DNA from: Rhizomys pruinosus
Lineage: Eukaryota; Chordata; Mammalia; Rodentia; Spalacidae
NCBI GenBank assembly: GCA_009823505.1
Contig: VZQC01005680.1
Coordinates: 2,613,174-2,677,173, forward strand
DNA: 64,000 nucleotides
Direction of reading: 5' to 3'
The notes under the pieces are model-generated. The model was not told the DNA's origin, did not search any database, and saw only the letters and a program-made list of their open reading frames with translations. The translations under genes were made by a program, and so were the position numbers. Of the stretch, positions 9,991-20,750 are shown in pieces (the first letter of the stretch is position 1; each line of letters opens with the position of its first letter).

Positions 9991-10730
9991 AGACAGTAAA
10001 TTGTCAGACAGCAGAGGGCTGTGAAAAGGACAGAGTTACCACAGCATCTTATCTGAAGGGCTCGCCATAGTTAGCAGGAGGAAGCAGACGGAGCACGCAT
10101 CAGTTGCTTTTCAAAATATGTTATTTACAATAGTCAACAGATGTTCTTTGAATTCTAATGTGAAAATACAGGCTTTTTATTATTTCACTGACAGACTAAA
10201 AAGTACACTTAATATAATAATCTTGCAAAGTCCAAAGATTACCTCACAGTTTGGAAAATACTACGTTGAGTCATTAGTCCCATGACTCAGTATTTTCAAA
10301 ACTCACCAGATAAATATGGTCTGCCAAGACTTCCTGGTAACGACCTTCTATTTTTTGCAAGGGAGAACACAGCAAGGCTTCACAGAAGCCTCAATTAAAT
10401 CTGGAAAATGTATGTTAGATGTTCTTAGGCACAACATTCATGACGTGCTGAGATGTTTCAGGTGATCACTGCTCTGTGACTAGTTTCTACTGTCATTCAT
10501 TCCAAAAACAAAATGGAGAGAGAGCCTCCAACGGGTTGAGTAGCATCCTAGGCTGAAGGCAGAGGGGCGGGAAACAGGGCAGCACTGGCCTGCAGGGGGA
10601 CTTCTGTCTACCAGCATAGAGTCAGTCACGGAGCGGTAGGGGTAGGCCCTGCAACAAAGTTAGCAAGGCTAAGGGTGCTGCAAGGGTGCTTGACTAGTTT
10701 TGAAGGTAAACATGCTATTAACTTTTTTTC
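9991..10730. other. unique block with paired AP-1-like motifs
   Basis: About 740 bp without any repeat signature. It is AT-rich on the left and GC-richer near 10540-10660. It contains the inverted motif pair at 10267-10289, described separately. It could be regulatory DNA or an untranslated region, but no coding frame or splice structure supports a gene. Confidence 0.5.
10267..10289. promoter_or_regulatory. inverted pair of AP-1 consensus motifs (candidate)
   Basis: TGAGTCAT at 10267-10274 and ATGACTCA at 10282-10289 are exact reverse complements, separated by 7 bp. Each contains the TGAGTCA/TGACTCA AP-1 (Fos/Jun) core. They lie in non-repetitive DNA. Binding is inference. Confidence 0.4.
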
Positions 10731-10734
10731 GTGT

Positions 10735-10835
10735 AGGCTGAGATGGCTCACTGGGTAAAGGTGCCTGCACAATAAGCCTGGTGACCGGGGTTTGATCCTG
10801 AGAATTCACACTGTGGCAGGAGAAAACTAACTCCA
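10735..10835 (+). repeat. B2-class SINE head fragment
   Basis: aggctgagatggctcactgg, then gtttgatcctgagaattcac. It is cut off by the following reverse SINE. Confidence 0.65.
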
Positions 10836-10884
10836 CACATGTGGTAGCAAAGTTCAGTTTATAAACTGAACTGACTCTGCGTGC

Positions 10885-11178
10885 ATGTGCATGTTGGTGC
10901 GGTGTGTGGCAGCTCGAGGTCAACCCCGATGTGCTTCCACAGTAGCCACCTGCCTTACTTTTTGAGACAGGGTCTCTCACTGGGGCCTGGGGCTTGCCAA
11001 TCTGGTTAGGACTGTTGGCCAGTGAGCCCCAGGGATCCAACTGTCTCTACCTGCCCAGTGCTGAGATTGTAAACAGGAGCCATTGCTCCTCGCCTTCTCT
11101 TAGGTGGGTTCTGGGGATTGAACTCAGGTCCTCCTGCTTGAAAGGCAAGCACTGAGCTATTTCTCCAGTTCCATAATC
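10885..11178 (-). repeat. B4 SINE
   Basis: Reverse copy: gagacagggtctctcactgg, agtgagccccagggatccaa, tgggttctggggattgaact and tctccagttcc at the head end. Confidence 0.88.
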
Positions 11179-11477
11179 AAATGTTTAATGAGTGAAAAAT
11201 CTCCCCGAAGCTTTACTAGGGAAGCCAGGAAGATTTAAAGGGTGTCTGCACAGCAGCTGGGAAGAACGAGGTCCTGGGGGTAAGGAGACAGGTATAGGCC
11301 AGGGAAGGAGCACGGGCATCTGAAGATAGGCTGAGGGACAGCCAAAGAGATTCTAGAAGAGAACTGGTGTTAAAAACAAAAAACAACAAAAACCCACACA
11401 AAAACCTCCAACACTTTCTTGCTTCCTAACTTGGGCAATATTCTTTCTCCACTTCTTCCCTGGGAAAAAAACAGAAG

Positions 11478-11700
11478 AAGGGGTTGGGAGGCAGCTCACC
11501 AGCAGAGTGCTTGCTTGCCTAGCATGCACAAAGCTCTGGGTTCCATCCCCAGCACTGCATATGCCAAGTGTGGTGGTGCATGCCTGTAATGCCAGCACTC
11601 TGGAGGTGGAGGTGGGAGAATGAGAAGTTCAAGGACATCCTCTGGCTACATAAGGAGTGTGGCCTGGGCTACATGAGACCCTGTGCAAAACAAAACATAA
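11478..11700 (+). repeat. ID-B1 (B4-class) SINE
   Basis: ID-like head with ccatccccagcactgcatat, then a B1-like monomer: gtggtggtgcatgcctgtaa, gagaccctgtgcaaaacaaa. Confidence 0.87.
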
Positions 11701-11714
11701 TGAAAAAAAAGATG

Positions 11715-11885
11715 GGCACCTAGCTGGGCGCAGAGGTACACCTACACATTCGTTATACTGGCAAAGTACTGAGGATAGAACTCAAGGTCCAGTAAATCTG
11801 AGGTAAGTGCTCAATCACTGAGCCATACCTTCCTATCCTCTAGCTTGGGGATTCTAGGCAAGTGCTCTACCACACCCTCAGCTCT
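11715..11885 (+). repeat. B1/ID-derived fragments
   Basis: A short B1-like start (ctgggcgcagaggtacacct) is followed by two reversed ID-like segments with 'actgagccatacc' and 'ttctaggcaagtgctctacc'. Orientation is mixed. Confidence 0.5.
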
Positions 11886-12950
11886 TCAGCCTGTGATCAT
11901 TGTGGTCTTTCATGGGACTATAATACATGTCAAAGTCTGAAAGACATTCCTTTTTGAATCATACAAACCCAGCAGGACTACTGTGCATAGCAGTATTATG
12001 AATCTCTCATGCACTGTGTTGATAAGTTTTAGGTGTACTGGAAGATCAGAGGAACATTTGTCAGCAGATAGGAACTTTGGAACGAATCAGTACATCCAGA
12101 CTAAGGCATGTAGGATCCCCTGAGGAAGACCAGGTGGCAATGAAGAACCCTTTAGAATATGCATGGCCCTCTTGCGTTCTTCTTGATAGGTTTTTGTGAA
12201 ATTCTCTTCATCTGCAGGCATTGAAGCCTTGATGGAGAATTCTAGTCTTTGCACATCTTTTCCTTTTGCGCTGAAAAGTTACTGTGAAATAGAAAATGAA
12301 GTCTTTCACTAGTGCCAGCCAAACCTACAAAGTGGCTCCTCTATGATGAATTCATGAAAAAATGTAATGTTATGAGAGGAGGGTATTTACAGTGCCCGAG
12401 CTTAGTGGAGTGCAGCAGTGAGCCAAAGCATGATTTCTTCCTGGCTCCCAAAGCATGTGGCACACAAAATGTTTCTATAAAGAAAAAAAAAAAGCAGATT
12501 TGGTTTTGAGTTCAGTGAAATAATCACAATTTCCATTTGGCTCTCGCTCGTTGAAGGAAAAGTTTGGAGTTCACTGGAGTCATCTGCTTCTTTCTTCATC
12601 TTGTCCAGGGCTGGCAGCTTGAGGCACCAAAGCACAGGGTAAAAGGACTCGCCTGTAGGTACTTCGTTTACAGCTACGGAGAGTGGCTAGGAAAGGGCCA
12701 GGTCTTGATTTCGTGAAAGACTTAGGACAAGGACTATGATGAGCTTACATTTGCTTAAGGCTAAGTTTTAAAGCAAGACAGAAACCAAAATTCAGTTTCA
12801 GGAGTGCAGTGGGACAGGACTGACCTTTAAAAGGAATCTTGATATTGCAGAATAGGAGACGACCGTGGTCACCCAAGAAAAATCTATTTTAAGGAGATTT
12901 CACAGAAATGAAGGAATTCAACATGGAAGAGTTGAGGCAGAAGTAAACAT
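11886..12950. other. unique block, no gene seen
   Basis: About 1 kb without a recognised repeat apart from a short A-run at 12480-12492. The longest frames (about 65-77 codons) have no recognisable domain. A degenerate processed pseudogene cannot be excluded, but I cannot name one. Confidence 0.45.
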
Positions 12951-12954
12951 CCTT

Positions 12955-13367
12955 GTCAATGAAGGGGGAGGTCTCAAGGGCCCCCTCCCACCCCTCCCTG
13001 AGGATTTATAGATACTGTCACTGGGGAGGAGATTATGAGGCCCCACCCCTCCCTGGTGTCTACAGACAGTTAATGGTTCCTAAGGGGAGGGTCTCATGAT
13101 GCCTTGCTCCTCCCTGAGGATGTACAGACAGTTAATGGTTGCTAGGGTGAGGGACTCACTGAGGCCCTACCCCTCCCTTAAGATCTATAGACAGTTAGCT
13201 GGGGGAGGAGCTCACGAGTCCCTGACCCTTTCTGAGGTTCCATCGTCAGTTAGTGGTTTCTGGGAGAGGGAGAGATTTTCTTAGCTTGTGTATCCACTGG
13301 TAAGTTGCTCGTGCCCCCATAAATAACCCCTCATCCATGCTGTGTAACCAACTCTAGTTAAACCATT

Positions 13368-13405
<38 letters not shown>

Positions 13406-13570
13406 ACAAAAAGACATTAAAAGTAGAAGGGGATCTAGTTAGGAAAAGTTAGTGGGAAGGAGACAAGAGAGGGAAATGGGCGGATGGATAGGATCCAAAT
13501 GCATTACGTACATGCAAATGTCACAGTGAGACACATTCTATGTGTAACTAACATATACTAATAAATGTTC
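12955..13570 (+). mobile_element. L1 3' UTR with internal tandem expansion and (CA)n
   Basis: The rodent L1 3' UTR order is clear: gacagttaatggttgctagg, gggagagggagagattttct, tccactggtaagttgctcgt, taaataacccctcatccatg, a (CA)n at 13371-13404, then aaaaagacattaaaagtaga and a purine-rich end. The 5' portion is present as five tandem copies. Confidence 0.87.
12960..13262. repeat. 55-62 bp tandem repeat, five copies, inside the L1 3' UTR
   Basis: Copies start near 12961, 13022, 13084, 13146 and 13201. Each has a GGGGAGG start, a 'ggcccc-ccctccct' middle and an 'acagacagttaatggtt' end with substitutions. The copies differ enough to be old. Confidence 0.85.
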
Positions 13571-14220
13571 TACAAGTGTCATGGCAGAAACAGACATCAC
13601 TTTGTAAAAGATTCAGTGTAAATCCAGGTTTAGAACTGAGAAATTGTGGAGATAAAGGGCCACTGCTTTGCTTATACTAGAACACAGATTATGAGAAAGA
13701 TTGGGAAAGTTAGAAAGATTCAAGTTGCAGAAAGCCTCAGGACTCAGTAAAGATCAGAAGGGCTTGCGGGATTTGAAAGGGCCCAGCCTAGGGAAATGAC
13801 ATAAAAACACCCCAGAAGGATGTCTGCAATCTGGCAGTCATGTCAGGATGGAATGGGACAGGGAGACAAGCCTGTCTGGTGACAGACTGGAAGAGAGGAA
13901 TGAAGGCTTGGACCTGGAGGAGGGCAGTGACAAGCAGAGATGATGGATGGAGAGCCACAGCTGAGATAGAACCCAAGAACTATCACGGACATGATGGCTG
14001 TCATCTCTGGCAGGCATGGAGTTGACAGATGCCCAGCTTCCAACGTGGGTCCCACTGTGGCAGGAACTTGGGAAGACAGAGCGCCTGCCAGGGTGTGAGT
14101 TCTGTTGTAAGCGAGGAGCCTGAGAGCTGGCAGGACACTGGAGTGGTAAAGAGAATTCTGGACGTCATCCACACGTAAGGAGCCATATGGTGCTACAGGA
14201 CTCCAAGGGGAGAAGATAAA
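13571..14220. other. unique sequence, no gene seen
   Basis: Purine-biased DNA. Overlapping short frames on both strands have no recognisable protein. Confidence 0.5.
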
Positions 14221-14221
14221 T

Positions 14222-14370
14222 GGAGAAGGAAGTGGGCAGCCATATTGGGGGAATGACAGGCACTGGGGTCAAAGGTGGAGGAGCCAAAGGAGAAAGAAGT
14301 GGGCAGCCATATTGGGGGTTGACAGGCACTGCAGTCAAAGGTGGAGGAGCCAAAGGAGAAAGAAGCTGTC
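14222..14370. repeat. 67-bp tandem duplication, two full copies plus a partial
   Basis: The unit begins ggagaaggaagtgggcagcc at 14222, recurs at 14289 with few changes, and a third partial start (ggagaaagaagc) lies at 14355. Periods are 67 and 66 bp. Confidence 0.92.
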
Positions 14371-14877
14371 AAAAGATGGAGCAACAGCCAGTAACAGAGT
14401 CCCAAGTCACCATGTGGTCACAAGAAAGAAATGAAGGAAACTGGGCGTTACAAATGAGACGGTGTCATGAATTACAAAGAGAAATTTCAGTAAACTAACA
14501 GAGGCAGGCAGAAACAGGAGCATAAGAAGTCAGGTAGGAGTTGGTGAGGAAGAAGGCAACTATAGCAGACCCTGCCTAAATGATGGTGAGAGGAGTGAGG
14601 AAGAACAGGGGGGAAGCTTGAAGGGGCATGGGAGCGAAGCTGTGCTTAGGAGCGTAAAAGTGGAGTGTTAATGTAGGAGGAGGACGGAAAGCAAAGACAC
14701 AGGCGAAGGCCAGCTCTATAGGAGGAAGGCAAGGAGCAGAGGCAGGCAGGAAGGTCGTAGAGAGAGTGGTAGACATGCGAGTACTTGGAAAAATGAGAGG
14801 ATAAATCCGAGGAGAGCTATAGGGATATTATGGTCTATCCTGCAGCCCAGCTGGGGATGACTGACAGTCAGTGAAAC
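14371..14877. other. purine-rich unique sequence
   Basis: Strong G/A bias on the plus strand (for example gtgaggaagaacaggggggaa). No gene or known repeat recognised. Confidence 0.5.
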
Positions 14878-15045
14878 TGGGGCTGGAGAGGTGGTTCAGC
14901 TGTCGCAGAGGACCAGAGTTTAGTTCCCAGCAGGCATATCAGGCAGCTCACAACTACCTATAATTCTAGCTCCAGGGGGATCTGATGCCCTCTGTGGCAA
15001 CCTTGGGTACCTGCACTCATGTGTATATACACACAAGTGCACACA

Positions 15046-15081
<36 letters not shown>

Positions 15082-15082
15082 C
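14878..15082 (+). repeat. B2/B3 SINE with (CA)n tail
   Basis: Head ggggctggagaggtggttca, body tagctccagggggatctgat, and a (CA)n at 15049-15080. The head has an internal deletion. Confidence 0.88.
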
Positions 15083-15164
15083 ACAGAGAGAATACAAACA
15101 AGGCAGCATGAATTAATATGATACACTGGGAATATAAGTTAAGACAGAAAAAAGTAAAATTTTC

Positions 15165-15590
15165 TGACCATAAAATGCATCAAACTCAGAGCCATCAATG
15201 GACCACAACATTTTTTGAAAAGAAATATTTAAAGATAAAACAGCAACATACTTATGTTCAGTCAGCTTAGAACATAAGTTCTAAGATGGAAGTGTCTAGA
15301 GCAGTCAAGTACAAAGAGATTAAAAGGTAGGCTAGTGGCTGTTTGGGAGGGGGGTGTCTGGATGTGATCAGCTAGCCTAGGCTAGCTAGTTCATCAAGAG
15401 AAAAAGATAAATAAAAAAACAAGAGAATGTTTGCTTGTCATCGATGAAAACGTTCAGAAATTAAATAGCATCAATAGTTGTGTGAGTTACTAAATGTCTG
15501 AAATATACAATCAATCAAATGTGTGTTTGTAAGGGATGAACTTTATGGTATGTGAACCATCTCTCAATAAAGCTGTTTTTGCAGAAAAAA
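15165..15590 (+). mobile_element. ancient L1M 3' end
   Basis: Matches the mammalian-wide L1M 3' pattern: agagcagtcaagtacaaaga, ggtaggctagtggctgtttg, tttatggtatgtgaaccatc and ctcaataaagctgttttt. Highly diverged and lacking ORFs. Confidence 0.72.
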
Positions 15591-15950
15591 ATATTCTAGG
15601 GGTAGGATTTATGGATATGGAAATGTACTGAATGTGCTTCCCATCCATGGCTAAAATCTTTTCGGTTTTACATCTTGTAAGGAGCTTGAAGGCCCCTCAG
15701 AGCATCCATATAAGATAGCTTGATGTTTCAGAAAGATCGTCTGGGAAGGACAAGCCAGAGGATGTGGTTATTCTGCAGAGCAGCCGACACACTGGGGCCC
15801 TGCTGAGCCCAGTTCGGTGCTGTGTTCCTGTCAGCGCTGAGTCCAGATGGGTCACAGTGAACCAGTGGGAAGGCACTGTGCGAGTGTGAATTCTCAGGCT
15901 CCACTGAGGGCCTCACAGCCTGGACTATCAAAGGACAGAATTCCATAGTC
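15591..15950. other. unique sequence, no gene seen
   Basis: No repeat recognised. One 72-codon minus frame has no recognisable domain. Confidence 0.5.
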
Positions 15951-16285
15951 TAAGGCTGGGGAGATGGTTCAGAGAGTAATCTGTTTGCTTTATAAGCTTG
16001 AGGATCTGAGTTCAAATCCCCACACCCATGTAAAAAACTAGGCGTGGCTACGCATGCTTGTAACCCCAGCACTGGGAGACAGAGACAGGAGGATCCATGG
16101 TCTTTGTTGGCTGCCAGCCTGGCTCCAGACTGAGTGAGAGACTCGGTCTCAAGGGAATAAACTGGAGAGTGATAGGACAGAACATCTGATGTCTTCTTCT
16201 GGCCTCTGTGTATGCATATACTAGTCCACACAGCTACAGACACACATAGGTATACACCACACACACAATAAACAAATACGAATGT
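15951..16285 (+). repeat. B4 SINE
   Basis: Head ggctggggagatggttcaga, gttcaaatccccacacccat, B1-like ttgtaaccccagcactggga, gagactcggtctcaaggg, and a CA-rich tail with aataaacaaata. Confidence 0.9.
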
Positions 16286-16459
16286 CTATGTTTTGGTGGA
16301 ACTTCCATGGCTGGCAATGGGCTATGTCAGGGGTGTGATGAGGCCCAAGTTCCCTGAGGCAGGCCAAGAGTAGCATAATTCTCTAAATACTGATTGCCAT
16401 GGCTCCCATTCCTAAAGGTCTTTGTCATGACTCTCCGAATTCACAAAGTCCCGGGTCTC

Positions 16460-16805
16460 ATGCAGCCATTTTTTTAAAATCCAAGGCCTTGTGCATGATA
16501 TAGGCAGGTGCTCTACCACTGAACCACACCCTTAGCCCGTCACTGGGTGCTTGTAGGCAGGGGCTCTGCCACTGAGTCACACCCCAGCCTCTCACTGCGG
16601 ATTCTAGGCAGGGGCTCTACCACTGAGCCAAACCCCAGCCCCTCACTGGGGGTTTCTAGGCAGGGGCTCTACCACTGAACCATACCGCCAGCGCCTCACT
16701 GGGGGATTCTAGGCAGGTTCTCTACCATTAAATCATACCCTAGGCCCTCACTGGGGGATTCCAAACAAGAGTCCTACCACTGAACTATGACCCCTCTTTT
16801 GACTT
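16460..16805 (-). repeat. tandem array of ID-derived units (about 52 bp, six copies)
   Basis: Reverse units of the form 'cactgggggattctaggcag' plus 'gctctaccactgag' repeat with a period of about 52-53 bp, at roughly 16485, 16538, 16590, 16642, 16695 and 16747. Read on the minus strand, each unit contains ggctcagtggtagagc, the tRNA-Ala-like A-box segment of ID elements. Confidence 0.88.
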
Positions 16806-16905
16806 TTGAGATAGGATCTGATTAAATTCCTAGGATGGCTTCTCATACGTACCATTCTTGACTTAGCCTCCTGAGTAGCTGGGATGACCAGGCCTAGCTG
16901 AGGAA
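16806..16905 (-). repeat. B1-like half of an ID-B1 SINE
   Basis: ttgagataggatctgattaa and agcctcctgagtagctggga are a degraded reverse B1. With the array at 16460 it forms one ID-B1 element with an amplified ID part. Confidence 0.65.
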
Positions 16906-17039
16906 GACATTGTCTAAAGTGGTATAAAGAAAACCATTTCTGCTCTAGCAAGAGGACAGACACTGTGCCATGCATATTTGGAAAAGATAGATAGTGGTTT
17001 AGTTGTCTGGCAGAATCGCACTTAAATTATGCACTATGT

Positions 17040-17441
17040 CATCAAGTTGTAACTTAATTGGCAAAACACACAGAAATACCAGCATTACGACTGCTTAGAA
17101 TTTCAGCTGGGAAGGGAGTCTCAGTGAAAGATTGTCTAGGCCAGGTTGGCCATCTGTGAAGGATTGTCTTGAGTATATTAACTGATGTGGAAGATTTGTT
17201 CATTGTGGGTGGTACCATTCCCTAGACGGGGTCCTGAACTGTACGAGGGGAAACTGAGATAAGCTCAAGTGAGTGAGCACGCCTTCTTTGCTCTCTTCTC
17301 CTGATTGTGATGTGAGGTGACCAGTTCTCCTCGGTCTCCTGCTGCTGTGACCTCCTTGCCATGATGGGCACTGTGAGCCAATGACCCCCTTTCTCTCAAG
17401 CTGCTTCAGTTAAGATATGTTATCAAAGGAAACATAAGCTA
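17040..17441 (+). mobile_element. ORR1-like (MaLR) LTR
   Basis: gaaagattgtctaggccagg, gtcttgagtatattaactga, ttcattgtgggtggtaccat, then the 3' LTR end with tatcaaaggaaacataagct. It is followed by agaagtggggttatg, which resembles the start of a MaLR internal region. The left edge is approximate. Confidence 0.75.
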
Positions 17442-17719
17442 GAACAAGAAGTGGGGTTATGAAGCCAGCCCTGTGGGAATGTGGGAACAAGGGCTGGAGT
17501 TTCTGAGAACTGTGAAGAAGATGGACCATGACTCTGATCGAGGATAAACCTGTGGGATTCTGTGCAAAAGGTCCTTTAATCACCTGACTCCCAGGAACTC
17601 TGGGAAGCCTTGTTTACTGTAAGCAGTGTGGTGCCAAATTTTTCCCCATGTTGCCAGAATTAGGGCTAACCTCCTTCCCATAGAGATCAAGCCCAGCTAC
17701 ACCTGGTTCCAGACTTCAC
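17442..17719 (+). mobile_element. possible MaLR internal remnant
   Basis: Starts with the 'agaagtgggg' phrase typical just downstream of MaLR LTRs. The rest is not recognisable, and no coding capacity is seen. Confidence 0.4.
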
Positions 17720-18081
17720 TGTTTGTTGCTTTTCTCCTCACTGTGACCAAACACCTGACAAGAAATAACTTAAGGGAAGGGTTATCTTCAGTCATGGTTG
17801 AAGGGATACAGTCTATCATGGCACAGAAGACATGGCAGCAAGAGTGCCGGGACACCTGCTCACATCTGGGCAGACAGAAACCAGAGGGAGGAACGCTGGG
17901 ACTCAGCTCAGTTTCTCCTCCTTCCTTTTTTATTTAAAGTCCAAGATCCCAACCCATGGGATGGTGCTGCCTATATTCAGAGTGGGTCTTCCTACCTGTT
18001 TAGCCTCTCTGGAGACACCCTCATAGACACGACATGCTTAGAGGTGTCTCTTAGGCATCTCTAAATCCAGTGAAGTCAACA
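17720..18081 (-). mobile_element. ORR1-like (MaLR) LTR
   Basis: Reverse LTR. The plus strand starts tgtttgttgcttttctcc with tgtgaccaaacacctgacaa, and ends near agtgaagtcaaca. It contains acagaagacatggcagcaag and the promoter-side tatttaaag. No target duplication seen. Confidence 0.78.
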
Positions 18082-18198
18082 ACCTCCACAGCCAGGATCT
18101 TCTCTCTACATGGACTCAACTCATTCCTCCTCCTGACAGCCACTGGGAAGTCTCTGCTCTAAGGCGTGCCTGGCCACAACACAAGCTCTTGGTTCTTT

Positions 18199-18355
18199 TT
18201 TTTTTTTTTTGTCTTTTCGAGACAGGGTCTCCCTGTAGCTCCAGCTGTCCTGGAACTCACTCTGTAGACCAAGCTGGCTTTAAACTCACAAAGATCTGCC
18301 TGCCTCTGCCTCCCAAGTGCTAGGATTAAAGGTGTACGCCACCGCGCCCGGCAAA
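18199..18355 (-). repeat. B1 SINE, full length
   Basis: Full reverse B1 (cgagacagggtctccctgta through caccgcgcccggc) with a T-run. The 13-bp duplication ctcttggttcttt lies at 18186-18198 and 18356-18368. Confidence 0.97.
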
Positions 18356-18368
18356 CTCTTGGTTCTTT

Positions 18369-19020
18369 AGAGCCCAATCAATAGCTGTGGAGAGCTGTGG
18401 TGTCCTCCACCCAGCAGGGCAGAGCACCAATGAACAAATCCTTCAGAACTGAGAACCTCTCTCCCTGCCTATGTGAGCTGCGGGCATAGCCAGTGCTACC
18501 CAGCTGCCCGCAGCAGAGCCGGAACTCCAGTCATCTCCGTGTAGCTTGACAAGAGGGGTATTTTTCCATAAGCCCAGCTTCTGTTAAGATGGCAGAAGGA
18601 ATGGCCTGTCACCCAGAATTACTTCTCAGATCCCAATTATGTGTCTCAAAAATATCTCCTATTGAGACCCAAACACTCCGTTTGCTGGTTGCAGCCCTTT
18701 GAACAGGTTACCATGGATTTACGCTGGCATAATGGGATGGCCTGATGTATGCTCCCTGTCACTGCAGAAACAACAGTCAGCTAGTCAGAGCCGGCCCACC
18801 TGCCAAGCAGTATGTTCTCAGTCCCTCAGGCAGAGCTGAGTGCTGCTCTACTAAGAAAACGTCCCCCACTGAGCAAATGGCAGAGCCAAGGAAAGCAGGC
18901 AACTGTGAGTGCATGCGCAAAGGTGCTGGCAGATCCTCCTGGCAGGGGACCTAGGGAGGTGCGGGGGTGTCCCAACAAGCTTCGCTTCACTGAGACAGGA
19001 AGTAAGCAAGCATTATCAGC
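18369..19020. other. unique block, no gene seen
   Basis: About 650 bp free of recognised repeats, with no domain-bearing frame. A moderate candidate for conserved non-coding DNA. Confidence 0.45.
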
Positions 19021-19270
19021 CTCAGCTTTCTTCCCTTCTCCTTCCATTCTCCAATTTCCTTCCTTCCTTCCTTCCTTCCTTCCTTCCTTCCTTTGTTCCT
19101 CCCTCCCTCCCTCCCTCCCTTCCCTTTTCTCCCTCTCTCCCTTCTTCTTTTCTTCCATCCCTCCCTTCCCTCCCTCCCATTTCACTTCCTTCCCTCTCTT
19201 CTCCCTTCTTCACTCTCTTCTCTTATCTCCGCCCCTTCCTCAATCCCATCTTCTCTCTTTCTTTTTCCCC
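19021..19270. repeat. polypyrimidine tract with (CTTC)n and (CCCT)n
   Basis: About 250 bp almost purely C/T on the plus strand, with clean cttc repeats at 19058-19092. The Pro/Ser/Phe-rich and Arg/Glu/Gly-rich frames here are compositional artefacts. Confidence 0.95.
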
Positions 19271-19850
19271 CAGGCTCCCTATTGTTCTTTGCTAATGAAC
19301 ACCATAGGGTGCTAATCACACTTATCTGAACTCTGGTAGCTGGTGGGCACCTGTGGGGTGGGGTCAACTGTGAACAGAACACCCAGCGGCTCCTCTCAGG
19401 TACTGGGGGGCTTGTTTCCATTCAAAGGTGCTGGCTGATGCAGACCGCATAGGAAGAGAGGCAGCCAACCTCCACCCAAGCCCTGTGGAGGCTGCATTTC
19501 ACCACACTGCCTGCCCCCAGAGCTCTGGCCACCTTGATGCCCAATGTCACCCTGAGATGTCCCTAGGCAGAAAAGCAGAGTTTTTGTCAAGAGTAGCCAG
19601 TGGGGTTTTGGCTGGGAATGCTGTGGCTAATTAGTGGTAGTGGGAGGTCTGCACTGTGAAGGATGCCTGCGAGGTGCTGAACAGATTCTGCTGTCAGCTC
19701 CTCCGACAGAAATGACTGCTAAGTGAATAAACCCTCTGTGGATTATGTAACAAGGAGCCAAGGAGGTCTCTCCAAGGCACTGGGTATCAGGCTTTCAAGG
19801 CGGCCAGGAAAGAGAGGCTACAGTTTTTGTTTGAATCTCCGTAAGTCTGT
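19271..19850. other. unique sequence, no gene seen
   Basis: No repeat recognised. Frames of 60-80 codons overlap on both strands without domain signals. Confidence 0.5.
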
Positions 19851-19852
19851 GT

Positions 19853-20093
19853 GCCATGTAGGTGTGCACATGCCATGGTGCGTGTCAGAGGACACCCTCA
19901 GGTGTTGGTCCCCTCTTCCTAGGAGAGACAGGGGCCCTTGTGGGAACTTCTGGGAATTCTCCTGTTTCCACCTTCCATCCACCACAGCACTGGCATTACA
20001 CACGTGCACTACTGCTCCTGACTTTACATGGGTTCTGGGGATTTGAACACTTGCATGACGAGCCCTTTATCCACTGAGCCATCCTCTCAGCAT
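19853..20093 (-). repeat. B4-type SINE
   Basis: Reverse copy: acatgggttctggggatttg, ccactgagccatcctctcag and a degraded B1 half (ggcattacacacgtgcacta). Confidence 0.8.
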
Positions 20094-20515
20094 AAGGCTA
20101 CAATTTTACTTGAGCATTTTAGGCCAATCCTGTTGTGATCTCCAAATATTTTTTCAGGGTTCTGAACTACATGTCCTGTTGTATGTGGTAAACTTTTCCG
20201 TGATTCAATTTTTGTAGGGAAGAAGCCAAGAAATAAAAACCCTAAGCAATAACAACAAAGTCAAAGAGCAAGGGTAAATTCAGAGCTAATTCGCACCCCT
20301 GCCAGTCATATTTCAGTGCTCTGTTGAGTAACATTGAAAGAATACCAGGATACAGCAATGGGGTGGGGAGGGGGAGACATGGAGAATGTGACTGCATTTA
20401 TAGGAAAATACATACACTTCATAAATGTTTGGATACACAAGAAGAAGATGACCTAGGGAAATAATGTGTAGGGAAAGCTCAGAGTGATGTTGTCCTGGGA
20501 TGCTTCTTTGTGTGT
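20094..20515. other. unique sequence, no gene seen
   Basis: AT-rich DNA without recognised repeats. Confidence 0.5.
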
Positions 20516-20703
20516 GTTTAGGGTGTATGTGCATTTGTATAACTGTGTGTGTGGAGGAATAGGATAAACCTAGGTGTCATTTCTCAGGCACTGTCTACCT
20601 TTTATTTTGAGGCAGGGTCATTCACTGGGAGCTGGGGCTCACCAAGTAAGTCAGATTGGCTGGCCAATGAGTCCCAGAGATCCACCTATACCTTTTATCA
20701 CAT

Positions 20704-20705
<2 letters not shown>
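20516..20705 (-). repeat. B4 SINE, first part, split by a SINE insertion
   Basis: tttgaggcagggtcattcac, tggccaatgagtcccagaga. Interrupted at about 20705 and resumed at 20903. Confidence 0.82.

Positions 20706-20750
<45 letters not shown>

Noticed and set aside
18812..19315. Frames of 119-167 codons rich in Pro/Ser/Phe or Arg/Glu/Gly.
   Set aside because: They come from a polypyrimidine tract. Frames are open on both strands because of composition.
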